Shown: in pieces, positions 28,045 through 38,800 of the stretch
Layout of the letters: every line of letters begins with the position of its first letter
Numbering within the stretch: position 1 is the stretch's first letter
NCBI RefSeq assembly: GCF_044336245.1
Contig: NZ_CP172346.1
Coordinates: forward strand, 1,736,001-1,800,000
Direction of reading: 5' to 3'
DNA: 64,000 nt
From: Schlesneria sphaerica
GTDB lineage: Bacteria; Planctomycetota; Planctomycetia; Planctomycetales; Planctomycetaceae
The notes under the pieces: model-generated
Databases searched by the model: none
Told to the model about the DNA's origin: nothing
Seen by the model: only the letters and a program-made list of their open reading frames with translations
Made by a program: the position numbers and the translations under genes

Positions 28045-28216
28045 GTCCGCTGGGCCTAAGGCCCACGTCTTCGACGCGGCGGTTCCCTCTGGAAGAGCGA
28101 TCAGAGAATTGGAAGTGACGTTTTTTGCACGGTGCGTGGTCAGCCAGAGGACGACCGCAACGAGAGCTTTAATCAGGGAACGGCGGATACAAGCGTCGTA
28201 GCAACCCGGCGGCAAG

Positions 28217-29215
28217 CTATTCAATGTCAGGATAGATCGTCTTCCACTCGCTCTTCATGTCCACGACGGTCCAGCCCCGTGTCTCGGCCTCGTCGAGGCC
28301 TTTGTCCAATCGCCCGAATGGGCTGTTACGGTCATAGGCAAATTCGCGCGCGCCATCAGTGTGATGAACGATCAGGCCGAATCGTGGACCGGGCCCCGTC
28401 GTCGTCCATTGCAGCATTTCAAAATCACCGTCCGAGTTACCAAACGCGGCGATCGGTCGCCGCCCAATAAAGCTGTTGATGGAAACTGGCTTTTCGGCCT
28501 TGTCATTGATGACGTTTAACTCCGCGAGTCGAACCAGCACGGGCTTCTCATCCCGGAGTTCAAACTTTGTCTTAACGCTGCTCCCGATGACCTGCTCAGG
28601 GGGGACCCCGTACACTTGCTCCGCCCACGGACGGAGAAACTCGATTCCTCCGCCAGAAACGATGTAAGTTTTGAAGCCGTTCGCTCGCAGATACTGGAGC
28701 AATTCGAGCATCGGCTGGTAGACCATCTGCGTAAACAGGCGCCCCGTCTGAGGATGCCGAGCGGTGGCAATCCACTCTTTTACGGCGGCTTCAAACTCCT
28801 CCGTTGTCATCCCCGCATGAGCGGCTGTCACCATGTTGACGAGTCCTTTTTCACCGCCAGCAAGTGCTTTGGCAAAGTCTCCCTTTAGTGCGGCGAAGAC
28901 CGACAGGTCCCATTTCCTGTCTTGATTTTGCTGCGGAGCACGTTTCAGTCGATCGAGCACAAAGTACGCCTGAAAGTACATCGGTTGCTCTGACCACAAG
29001 GTTCCGTCATTGTCAAAAACGGCAATCCGATCTCGAAGAGGTACGAAGCCCGTCCCTTGTTCGTCCGTCACTCTGGTCACGAAATTGATGATGGCCGACT
29101 TGGCGCGGCCTTCATTCCAGGATGGCAATTCATCGACCGCCCTTGTTTCACCAGGAACGACTCCCAGCAAGAGGGCTGTTGCCAGGCACAAGTAAACTGA
29201 GAAGCAGAATTTCAT
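28217..29215 (-). CDS. exported HAD-superfamily phosphatase
   Basis: The protein of 332 residues has a signal peptide (MKFCFSVYLCLATALLLGVVPGETRA) and HAD motifs: DNDGTLW (motif I), VSGGG (motif II) and FGNSDGDFEML (motif IV), with a Lys-containing stretch between. The layout matches the haloacid-dehalogenase-like hydrolase group annotated as phosphoserine phosphatase-like, here exported. A nonspecific acid phosphatase role is likely by inference. ATG 29215 is preferred; ATG 29224 is three codons upstream. It converges with the propeller gene. Confidence 0.9.
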   Translation of the reverse strand: MKFCFSVYLCLATALLLGVVPGETRAVDELPSWNEGRAKSAIINFVTRVTDEQGTGFVPLRDRIAVFDNDGTLWSEQPMYFQAYFVLDRLKRAPQQNQDRKWDLSVFAALKGDFAKALAGGEKGLVNMVTAAHAGMTTEEFEAAVKEWIATARHPQTGRLFTQMVYQPMLELLQYLRANGFKTYIVSGGGIEFLRPWAEQVYGVPPEQVIGSSVKTKFELRDEKPVLVRLAELNVINDKAEKPVSINSFIGRRPIAAFGNSDGDFEMLQWTTTGPGPRFGLIVHHTDGAREFAYDRNSPFGRLDKGLDEAETRGWTVVDMKSEWKTIYPDIE

Positions 29216-29331
29216 TGCCGTCATTGCTCCTGGAAATCAGCAGAACCGATGAGACCTCGTGATTCAAACAACGGAGCAGCCTTGAACGGCCGAACCCACC
29301 TGATGTCGGAATTTCACTAATATCATACGAC

Positions 29332-29370
29332 CACGAGACGAGCGAAGTTACCAAAATCGCTCGTCTCGTG
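29332..29370 (-). terminator. perfect 14-bp stem-loop after the sulfatase gene
   Basis: Arms 29332-29345 and 29357-29370 are exact reverse complements with an 11-nt loop. The hairpin begins 82 bp after the sulfatase stop codon on the minus strand and lies upstream of the HAD gene. No T-tract follows on the minus strand; three T follow on the plus strand. Confidence 0.55.
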
Positions 29371-29451
29371 TTTGGATAGACTGACAAGATCGAAGGCAAC
29401 ACGGCCTGAGTTGCATCGTGTTGGCTTTTTCTACGTCATCGTTGTCATGAA

Positions 29452-31245
29452 TTATTCGCTGGGGGCTCCTGACAGCAGTTCCAGCACTTCGCTCAGATTA
29501 AAGCTTGCGGCCTTCTGCCGTTGCGGGTAGTCCTTGAATGTCATCAGGAATTTCGCGACATAGTCATTGGCAGGCAGGAACAAATAAACGCGGTCGAGCA
29601 CCCAGTCGTAGTAGGTGTTCGAAGTGACATCGGCGCGTTCGTAAGGGTCCAGCCGCAGATTAAACAGTTTAGGAAATCGCAGCGTCACAAAAGGCTCGGC
29701 CCAAACCCGCAATGTGCCTGTTGTGCGCTGTTCCATGAAAACCAGCTTCCAGTTGTCAAAACGCAATCCGGTCAATTGCTGATCATCATTGCAGTAGAGA
29801 AACGACTCTCGTGGGCTTTTGTCAGTTTCGCCGGCCAGCAGAGGAAGTAGATTGAACCCGTCGAGGTGAACCTTGTAAGTCGTATTCCCGACTTTATAGC
29901 CCGCCAGCAATTTCTGTGTGACTTCGCTGTCACCCGCGATTGCGGCCAAAGTGGGCAGCCAGTCAAGATGGCTGACAATTCCATTGGAAACACTTCCCGG
30001 TTTGATGACTCCCGGCCAGCGAACCATACAAGGGACCCGATAGGCCCCTTCCCAGTTCGAATTCTTTTCGTTCCGAAAGGGAGTCATGGCCCCATCCGGC
30101 CAGGAATTCATATGGGGTCCGTTGTCGGTGCTGTACATCACGAAGGTATTGTCAGCGATTCCCGCGTCATCAAGCGCCTTCAGCACGGTACCGACGTTCT
30201 TGTCATGGTCGATCATGGCATCGCAATACTCACTCATCCAGCGGCCGGACTGTCCCTTGATTTCGGGTTTCACGTGAGTGCGGAAATGCATATGGGTGAA
30301 GTTGACCCAGACGAAGAATGGCTGATTCGCTTTCGATTGGCGGTGGATAAATTCCACAGCACGCTCAGCAATGTCGTCGTCGATAGTTTCCATCCGCTTA
30401 CGTGTGAGAGCCCCCGTATCCTTAATGATCTGCTTACCGACTTTGCCGAAGCGGGGATCGACAGTCTGATCGTCCTTATCGCTCGCTCTACAGTCCAGAA
30501 CTCCGCGGGGTCCGTACTTCGCAGCGAAAGAGGGATCTTTCGGATAATCGACGTGCTCTGGCTCCTCCTCGGCGTTCAAGTGATACAGATTGCCATAGAA
30601 CTCATCAAAACCATGAACGGTGGGAAGGAACTCGTTTCGATCTCCCAAGTGGTTCTTGCCGAACTGTCCCGTCACATACCCGAGAGGCTTCAGCATCTCG
30701 GCGATCGTGGGGTCCTCTTTCTGCAGGCCGATGGTGGCAGAAGGCATTCCCACCTTGGTTAATCCGGTTCGCAGGCCATGCTGCCCCGTGATAAACGACG
30801 CACGCCCGGCGGTACAGCTTTGCTCGCCATAGTAGTCCGTGAAGAGCATCCCTTCTTTCGCGATTCGGTCGATGTTCGGGGTGCGGTATCCCATCATACC
30901 CATCGTGTAGGCACTGATGTTGGATTGCCCGATATCGTCGCCCCAGATGATACAGATATTGGGCTTCTTTCCCGACTGGGCCAAAGACGCTGCGACAAGC
31001 TGATTGTGGCTGGCCACAGCGAGCTGGTCTGCCGGAGACAATCCCGCGACCACCGTTGCTGAATCGGTTCGACGTGGATGTGCGTCCGAAGTTTCGCCCG
31101 CCTTCTCCTGCCGCACCGCGACGGCAGAAGCGGAAGTAGCCGAGTGAACCTGTGTCTTTTGTGACTCTGCCGTGGCGACACCAAAACCTGCCGCAGCTCC
31201 GAGAGCCACCGCAAATGCAGTAATCAGGGATGAATTTAAGCGCAT
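29452..31245 (-). CDS. Cys-type (formylglycine) sulfatase, exported
   Basis: The 597-residue protein has a signal peptide (ITAFAVALGAAAGFGVATAE), an unusual 60-residue Ala/Ser/Thr linker, then a sulfatase domain from about 94 with metal residues in ICIIWGDDIGQ (D103, D104) and the signature CTAGRAS (C144, R148), where the Cys becomes formylglycine. Further family blocks are THMHF and MYSTDNGPHMNSWPDGAMTPFRNEK. It cleaves sulfate esters, probably from algal or host polysaccharides; substrate unknown. The start at 31245 has an AGGAGA box. Its likely maturase is the neighbouring upstream gene (31326-32468). Confidence 0.95.
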   Translation of the reverse strand: MRLNSSLITAFAVALGAAAGFGVATAESQKTQVHSATSASAVAVRQEKAGETSDAHPRRTDSATVVAGLSPADQLAVASHNQLVAASLAQSGKKPNICIIWGDDIGQSNISAYTMGMMGYRTPNIDRIAKEGMLFTDYYGEQSCTAGRASFITGQHGLRTGLTKVGMPSATIGLQKEDPTIAEMLKPLGYVTGQFGKNHLGDRNEFLPTVHGFDEFYGNLYHLNAEEEPEHVDYPKDPSFAAKYGPRGVLDCRASDKDDQTVDPRFGKVGKQIIKDTGALTRKRMETIDDDIAERAVEFIHRQSKANQPFFVWVNFTHMHFRTHVKPEIKGQSGRWMSEYCDAMIDHDKNVGTVLKALDDAGIADNTFVMYSTDNGPHMNSWPDGAMTPFRNEKNSNWEGAYRVPCMVRWPGVIKPGSVSNGIVSHLDWLPTLAAIAGDSEVTQKLLAGYKVGNTTYKVHLDGFNLLPLLAGETDKSPRESFLYCNDDQQLTGLRFDNWKLVFMEQRTTGTLRVWAEPFVTLRFPKLFNLRLDPYERADVTSNTYYDWVLDRVYLFLPANDYVAKFLMTFKDYPQRQKAASFNLSEVLELLSGAPSE

Positions 31246-31325
31246 TGACTTCTCCTGAATGTGACGACAAAGGTGCAGGCGAAAGTGTTGGAACTCAGGT
31301 TCACGAATTCAATTACGGGCCGAAA

Positions 31326-32468
31326 TTACTGTGCGGATCGGGCACAGCGGAACCCCACATGCGAGATCCCGGTGTCAGGAGTGCCTCCATGCCGGGCACT
31401 CGGTCGATAGCGAGTGCAGTAGCTATCGTTGCAAAGGAACGACCCGCCCCGCTGGCTGCGCTGGGTCGCATACGGACGAAGCGGATCATTGCTGACCGAC
31501 GGTCCCGTCGGATTGACCTGCACTTTACCCCGACCGAATCGCTTGTAGGCATCACGGTCGTACCAGTCGGCACACCACTCCCAGACATTTCCTGACATGT
31601 CGAACAGCCCGAACCCGTTCGGGGGAAAAGACCGGACTGGGGCCGTCCGTTCAAAGCCGTCTTCCTTCGTGTTCCTGTGTGGAAATGTCCCATTCCATAA
31701 GTTGGCCTGAGGCTGTTTCAGACTCGGCTGTTCGTCACCCCATACGTAATTCTTGCGATCAAGTCCTCCGCGAGCGGCGTACTCCCATTCCGCTTCCGTC
31801 GGAAGCCGTTTGCCCGCCCAGTTCGCGTACGCAACCGCATCGTCCCAGGAAATATGAACGACAGGATGGTTCTCACGCCCTGCCAGATGCGAACCCGGTC
31901 CTTCCGGATGCTTCCAGTTGGCGCCCGGCGTCCATTGCCACCACTGGGAAAAATCATCCAGGGGAACCGGATGCTCGGGTGGAGTAAACACGAGTGATCC
32001 CGGGACGAGCGACTCTTCCGGAGGAGGTGGGGTACCAGGAGGCGATTGCGCCATGATTTCTTCCAGTGTCGGAGCTCGCTCAGCCGTCGTGAGGAATCCC
32101 GTGGCATCGACGAACCGCTGAAATTCCGCATTGGTCACTTCCGTCGCATCAATCCAGAATCCATCCAATTTGACACGATGGGCCGGTCGTTCATCATCCC
32201 AGGCATCGGGAGAATCGGTTCCCATCCAGAACTCGCCACCGGGGATCCAAACCATACCAGGAGGTACCGCATTGCCACTGCCAGAGTCAGCTCCTGTTTT
32301 GGAGCCAGTGCTGGGAGTGGACGATAAGGATGTTTCTGCCTTCTCTGGGGGAGTCTGTGAGGAAGCCGAAGGTTTCATCGCGTTGCGGGTCGCGAAGTAA
32401 GAGATGCCAAAGGCCAGAAAGCCAGCTACCAGCAGAAGTAATAACTTACGCATCAGAATTTGCTTCAT
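31326..32468 (-). CDS. formylglycine-generating enzyme (sulfatase maturase), membrane-anchored
   Basis: The 380-residue protein has an N-terminal membrane anchor (about 7-26, RKLLLLLVAGFLAFGISYFA), a Ser/Thr/Pro-rich linker (30-68) and an FGE-sulfatase domain (about 69-380). The catalytic copper cysteines are present in RGGSFLCNDSYCTRYR (C346, C351), together with GNVWEWCADWY and HVGFRCA. FGE converts the sulfatase active-site Cys to formylglycine with oxygen. It lies 80 bp upstream of the sulfatase gene on the same strand, so a dedicated maturase for that enzyme is likely. Many FGE-fold proteins in planctomycetes lack the cysteines; this one keeps them. Confidence 0.93.
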   Translation of the reverse strand: MKQILMRKLLLLLVAGFLAFGISYFATRNAMKPSASSQTPPEKAETSLSSTPSTGSKTGADSGSGNAVPPGMVWIPGGEFWMGTDSPDAWDDERPAHRVKLDGFWIDATEVTNAEFQRFVDATGFLTTAERAPTLEEIMAQSPPGTPPPPEESLVPGSLVFTPPEHPVPLDDFSQWWQWTPGANWKHPEGPGSHLAGRENHPVVHISWDDAVAYANWAGKRLPTEAEWEYAARGGLDRKNYVWGDEQPSLKQPQANLWNGTFPHRNTKEDGFERTAPVRSFPPNGFGLFDMSGNVWEWCADWYDRDAYKRFGRGKVQVNPTGPSVSNDPLRPYATQRSQRGGSFLCNDSYCTRYRPSARHGGTPDTGISHVGFRCARSAQ

Positions 32469-32731
32469 TTCGAATAACCAGGGCGCGGAGGACGAGCCGC
32501 CGTTTCAGGGAATTGAGAAGTGATCAACGGTCTACAGACGGGCCGCTGATGTCTTTGAAAGTCGGATTATGATAGCAAACTGGGACCCGAACTGCTGCTG
32601 CCGAATTGAAGCTCGGTTCAACGATCAACTCTCACGCTTTACCACGGTACCCGACCTTCCACGGTCGAGGTTCGAAACTGTCGCCCGCGAATTCGTGCAG
32701 GCGATGGTCGAAAGAGGCACGGAACAGAAAG

Positions 32732-32761
32732 GCCCGGCGGCACAAAATTGTGTCGCCGGGC
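32732..32761 (-). terminator. terminator hairpin after the cadherin gene (distal)
   Basis: Arms 32732-32745 and 32748-32761 pair over 14 bp with one G-T pair and a very short AA loop. On the minus strand the stem is followed by TTTCTG. It lies about 60 bp after the cadherin stop codon. Confidence 0.65.
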
Positions 32762-32780
32762 TCTCAAGTTTCACTCAGCA

Positions 32781-32805
32781 AACGAGTCCGAAAGCCGGAC
32801 TCGTT
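32781..32805 (-). terminator. stem-loop after the cadherin gene (proximal)
   Basis: A perfect 10-bp stem (32781-32790 with 32796-32805) with a 5-nt loop lies 16 bp after the cadherin stop. With the hairpin at 32732-32761 it forms a tandem end signal for an unusually long transcript. Confidence 0.55.
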
Positions 32806-32821
32806 CAATGACTTTTAACAG

Positions 32822-35800
32822 TTACGCGTTCGGTGTGACCGAGATGTCCCGCGTCGCCAGATTCCCCAGAGCGAGGCCGTCATTGGCCACGAATGAGATC
32901 GTCTTGATCGATGCGAGCGGTACTCCATTGAACTGATACTTCACCGACTGCAGTGCCGTGCGGTAGTTCGCCACGGTGTCGGACCCGGACAGCGTCAGAA
33001 TCCCCGTCAGGATATCGAACGTTCCGGTAATCTTCGCCGTATTGACGAACGAGAGCTGGTCGTTCCCCTGCTGATAATTGAACGCGATCCTCACAGTGGC
33101 CCCCGTGATGTTCGCACTATCCGGATCGGTAACCGAGAGCGACGGAGCGATACTGACGGCACCCTGCGACGGTTTGTAGTTGAGTGCGGCAGCCTCGTTC
33201 GTGGCAATCTGAGGAGGATCGTTCAGTGCCAATATGGTGACATTGCGACTGGCGACGTTGCTGGTGGCCAGCCCGTCATTGACAGTGACACCGACAGTTC
33301 TCGTTAATGTGCTGGGGTTATTACTCGTATTGAGGTACTTCACTGTCCGCAAAGCTGCCTCGTAGTTTTCCCGAGTATCGACCCCGGTCAGATTCAGGGT
33401 TCCTGTCAGGACGTCCCAGCTTCCCTTGATCTTGGCCGTGTTGGAGAACACGAGCTGGTCCTGTCCCTGTTGATAGTTTCCTGTGATCTTGACCGCCGCG
33501 CTCACGATATTCGGACTGTCCACGTCCTGAACCGTCAACGCCGGAACGACATTCGTCGCCGCGTCTTTCTCCTGGTACTGCAATGGGCTGCTGCCCCCGA
33601 CGTTCAGGAACGGAGCCGTATTGGTCGTCTGGATTGTCACATTGCGCGTTGCAATGTTGCTGGCCAGTTGCGTGTCGTCGATCACAGTGAATGTAATCGT
33701 CCGGGTCAGGGTACTCAGTGCCGAGCTGCCGTTGTTGTAGTACTTCACATCCCGCAACGCGTTGATGTAATTGGCCACAGGAACCAGTCCAGACAACGTC
33801 AGTTCACCCGTTGCAGAGTTCCAGGCCGCGGAGATCTGGTTTGCATTCGCCACTGCTCCGGAGATCAGCAACTGATCCTGTCCTCGGACATAGTTGCCAG
33901 AAATCTTGATCACGGCACTTCGCAGCAGCGTACTGTCGTTATCCGAGATCACCAGCGTTGATGTCACAGGAGCAGGCGGGGTGTAAGGATCATTCGCCTT
34001 ATAGACAGCGGGCACGGTCTCGATTCCCGACAGGACCGCACCATTCGGATGCGTTGCAATGCTGATGTTACGCGTCACCGTATTGCCGCTCAGTCCCTGA
34101 TCATCAATCACACTGAAGCTGACAGTCCGGTTCGGAGCCGTCAAACCACTTTGCGAGTTGGCGAAACCGATGGATCGAAGAGCAGTCCGGTAATTACTGA
34201 CGCTATCGACTCCAGACAGGGTGAGTATACCGGTTGCAGGATCCCATGATCCCTTGATCTTCGCCGTGTCGACGAAGACGAGCATGTCCTTGCTGCCGTT
34301 AGCGTTGTAGTTAGACGAGATCCAGATCCGGGCCCCCATCAGGTTATCACTGTCAGGATCCGTTGCCAGCACATTCGGCAGGATCTTGATGGCCGCTGCA
34401 TCCTCTGTGTAGGCCAGGACAGTTGTGTCCGAGCTGGTCAGCAAGGGGGGATCATTCACGGCAATCACATTAATCTCACGGCTGACCGTGTTACTCGTCA
34501 GCTTTGGTCCACTTGCTGCACCGCCGTCATCCGTCACTGTGTAGCTGACGGTCCGAGTGGAGGTATTTGGAGCGTTATGCAGGTTGTAGAAAGCTACGGA
34601 CTGCAACGCAGCAGCGTAATTGGCGGCGGTATCGGGACCGGTCAGTGTCAGGGTCCCGTTTGCGGCATTCCAGGTTCCAATAATCGTTGCCGTATTGGTG
34701 AACCGCAGGAAGTCCTGGTTCGGCACATAATTTCCGGTGATGCGAATCGTGGCCTGCGTAATCAGGCTGTCAGGGTCGTTGACCTGAATCGTGGACGAAA
34801 TCGGCGTCGTGTTATTAGTGCCGTAGTTCGGAGCCGTATTTTCCAGGTAGTCCAGCGCCGTCTCTTCAATACCCGAGAGAACAGGAGCGTCGTTGACCGC
34901 ATCCAGTGCAATCGTACGAACCACCGAGTTACTCACCACGTTCGTGGTGTCGGTCACCGTGAATGCAACCGTTCGCAGCAACCCGGAGGGGTTGGAACTG
35001 GAATTAAAGTAGGAAACCGAACGAAGCGCGGTCTGGTAATTTGCGACCGTGTCGACCCCGGTCAGGGTCAGCATCCCTGTCGCGGCATTGAACACCCCGG
35101 TGATCTTGGCAGTGTTGGTGAACTGCAGGAAGTCTTCACCGTTCTGATAGTTGCCGGTGATCTGGATCGTTGCACCCGACAGATTGGCACTATCGAAATC
35201 GAAGGCTGTAATCGTCGACGAAACCTTTACTGTCGAAAGCTCGGTGTAGAGCAGTGACCCTGGCTCGACCTGCGAGAGAGCAGGAGGGAAATCGACGGCC
35301 GTGACTTCGATGGTGCTGGTAATCACATTGCTCAGAGCGGACCCATCAGTCACCTGGAACTGCACACTCCGTGGTGTCTGGTTGGGATTTCCGCTGGAGT
35401 TGGCGTATTTCACAGCACGCAAAGCGTTGGTCCATTGTGCCAGCGTTGCTGAACCTCCGGCAGAGACCAGAGTCAACACCCCATTCGCGTTTGACTGCAC
35501 GGCGATGTTGCCCATATCGACGCCGTTATTGGCAAAGCTCAGGATATCCTGGCCAGCAATATAGTTTGGCATCCGGATCGTCGCAGTCGTCAGCGTTGCA
35601 TTGTCACTGTCGCTGACACTGATCACTGGATTGATCACTGTCGCAGGATCGGCTTCGGAATAAGAGATCGTACTGGATCCGGTAAGCACGGGTGCGTCGT
35701 TCACGCTGGTCAGGGCAATGTTCCGACTCACGATGAGACTGGTCAGGCCACCATCATCCGTAATGGAGAAACTGACCGTCCTAGTTGACGTGTTCGGGTT

Positions 35801-38800
35801 CTCTGACAGGTTGGTGTAGGTCACCGACCGAATCGCCGTGCGGTAGTTCGAGAATGAATCGACTCCGGTCAGGGTTAGAGTTCCTGTGGCTGCGTCCCAG
35901 ACACCCGTGATTTTCGCCGTATTGGTGAAGTTCAACCGGTCCTGACCGTTCTGATAGTTTCCGGTGATCTTGATCACCGCAGATGATGCGTTATTGCTGT
36001 CCGGATCGATGGCCACAATATTTGCAGTCAATGGCGCGACGTCGTTCTCGGTATAGGCAATCGGAGCCGTTTCCAGCGAGATCAGTGACGGTGCCTCATT
36101 GACGTTCGTCAGGTTGATCGTAATGGTCGCGGTGTCCGCCAGTTTCGTGGCCTGACTGTCGACGACCATCACCTTCAGAGAGAACGACTTGATCGCTTCG
36201 TAGTTCAGTGCGGCGGGGTTCGAGACGGTGATCACCCCGGTCGTCGGATTGATCGTGAACGCGTTATTCGTATTCCCGCTGAAGATGGAGTACGTGTAAG
36301 GAGCGAGTCCATTAGATGCGGCAACAGTCGCGATCACGGTACCGACGGCGGAGTTTTCCGGAATCGTCTTCAACTGATTTGCAATCTGTGGTTCTTGCCC
36401 GTCCAGCAGCAGAATGTTGACCGTGGCTGTGGAGGATCGAGCAGGAGCTCCGTTATCCGTGACCTGAATCGTCAAGGCAAACGTCGGGTTTGAGGAGTAG
36501 TCGATCAGTCCTGGATCAACAACCCTGATCGCTCCCGTCGCCGGATCGATCGCGAAGGCCCCCGAATCATTCCCGCCGATGATCGCGAAGGTCAGGGTCT
36601 GGGCTGGTGAATCCTGGTCCGTTGCTTGAACCGTCCCTACGACCGTTCCCGGCAACGAGTGCTCCTTGAGGTTAAAGGACTGCGTACCGATGATCGGAGC
36701 ATCGTTGATGTCCGCCAATGCAATGGTGATTGTCGCTGCCATGGACGTGGACGGGATACCCGTATCGGTCACTGTGGCGACAATTGTGAAGGTCGGTGTC
36801 GACTCAAAGTTCAGAGCAGCCGAGTTGGCCACAATGATGCGTCCCTGAGGATCAATTGAGAACGCCCCCCCTGTGTTGCCCCCATTAATGACGAACGACT
36901 GTCCCTGGATCGGCGCATTCGCGTTGTCGGGATCCGACGTCACGATCTGGCCCACAATGGTCCCGTTCGGCGTATTCTCGTTGACTGTGATTGGCCCCTG
37001 ATCGAGCATCACGATCTGCTCGTTCAAGTTGCTCAGCAGAATGGTAATCGTCCCCGTCGCAAACAGGGCCGGTGAACCGTTGTCGGTCGCCCGCACGGTC
37101 AGGTTAAATACCGGATTCTTTTCAAAGTCGATTGCAGAGGGGTTGGCGACAGTGATTCGGCCGACGGAATCGATCGCGAACGCGCCGTCCTTATTTCCCG
37201 CCATGATCTGGAAACTGGTGATCGTGTTTCCGAGTTCACCTACGGAGGCAATGACTTGTCCCACAAGGTCACCGGCAGGGCGATTTTCCGCAATCGAGAA
37301 CGTCGCGTCCTGGACCGCCGGTGTCGTCTCATTCACGTTCTGCAGATTAATCAGGACCGAGTTATTTGCTGACGTTCCCTGATCCCCACGGTCCACCACT
37401 TTAATCGTCAGTGCAAACGTCGACTGATTTTCAAAATTCAACGCAATGTTGTTGGGCAGCCCCGTCGTATTATTAACAGAAATTACCCCGGTGGCAGGAT
37501 CAATGGAGAAGACTCCGGCGTACTCGACTCCATTCACCTTAACCACGTTACCGCTGATGATGCTGTAAACGAGGTTGGCATTCCCATTCGGCTGCTGGGT
37601 ATCAGGATCGTTGGCAAGAACGCTACCGACGATTGTCCCATTAACCGTATTCTCAGGAATATTAAACGATTGATTGTTCGGAATGGTCGTGACTTCATTC
37701 ACGTCATTCACGGTAATCCGCAGGGTTGCCACGGTCGAAAGCGGTGCAACGTTGTCAACGGCGCCGATCTGGACTGCGTGCAGATTACGATCAGTGACTT
37801 TGATCTGCAGATCGTAGGCGTTCAGCGTCTCGTAGTTAACGAGAGGGTTGGCAACGGTGATCTCACCCGTATCAGGATCAATGGCGAAGGTGTTATTGGG
37901 ATTGCCCCCTACGATTTCAAAACTGTGACGCTGCTGTGGCTCCAGTGGATCCAGTCCGGGACGCGCGATTCGCGTGAAGGTCCCTTGCGGAATGACAAAA
38001 TTGTCGGTTCCGGAGATGAGTTGGAAGAATCCAACGCTCAGCCCAACTGTGCTGTTTTCATTGACGGCCAGCGTCTTTGTCGAATTGGCGACGTTAGGAG
38101 GAACTTCTCCCACATCGCGAAGCCGGATATAGACGTGGCTATCGCTGGTAAAGTTGCCGCCATTCGCGGTGAGGTTACCCCCTTGATAGGTCTGGGAGGA
38201 AAGACCCCGGATGTCCGTTGCGCGTACCTGCAGATCGAAGACAACGTCAGGGAAGCCGAGAAGCCCCCCTTGACCCAGGTTTCCCTGACCCAGATTTGCA
38301 ACGCGGCGCGCTTCGTAGTCGAGGAATGACTGATCGGTGACGCGAATTCTGCCCGTGAACGGATCAATGGCAAAAGCCGGTGTATCCGCGTTGAATCCTG
38401 GAACCGTACCGACCAGGACATACGTCAATGTCGCCTGTTGAACCGGGTTGGAATCAATGTCTTGATCGATGGCCGTGACCGTCCCGACGACGGTGCCATT
38501 AAAGCTGTTTTCCCTGACTTCGAAAACGTTCACGATTCCATCGGGGATCGTCGGAGTTGGAGTCGATGCGTTATCGTAGGGGTACTGCGGAATGACCGGC
38601 CGATCATTCACGTTCCACAGATTGATCGTGATCGTGTTGCTGCCGGTCGCGCCGCTGTTGTCCGTCGCGGTGACCGTTAACGCGTACGAGTTCTGGGCTT
38701 CGTAGTTAAGATCAGCAGGATCATTGACCACGATGGTGTCGACGCCGTTGACGACGTCAATTCGGAACGCGGGAATCCCATTCCCGTTGTAATCGACATT

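Larger units (their letters stand above)
32469..32821. other. intergenic region with tandem terminators
   Basis: The region separates the start of the FGE gene from the end of the giant cadherin gene. It holds the FGE promoter and two hairpins at 32732-32761 and 32781-32805 (listed separately). Short open frames on the plus strand here have no family likeness. Confidence 0.55.

Noticed and set aside
29866..30762. Plus-strand open frame of 298 codons
   Set aside because: Antisense shadow inside the sulfatase gene, whose catalytic motifs are intact on the minus strand.
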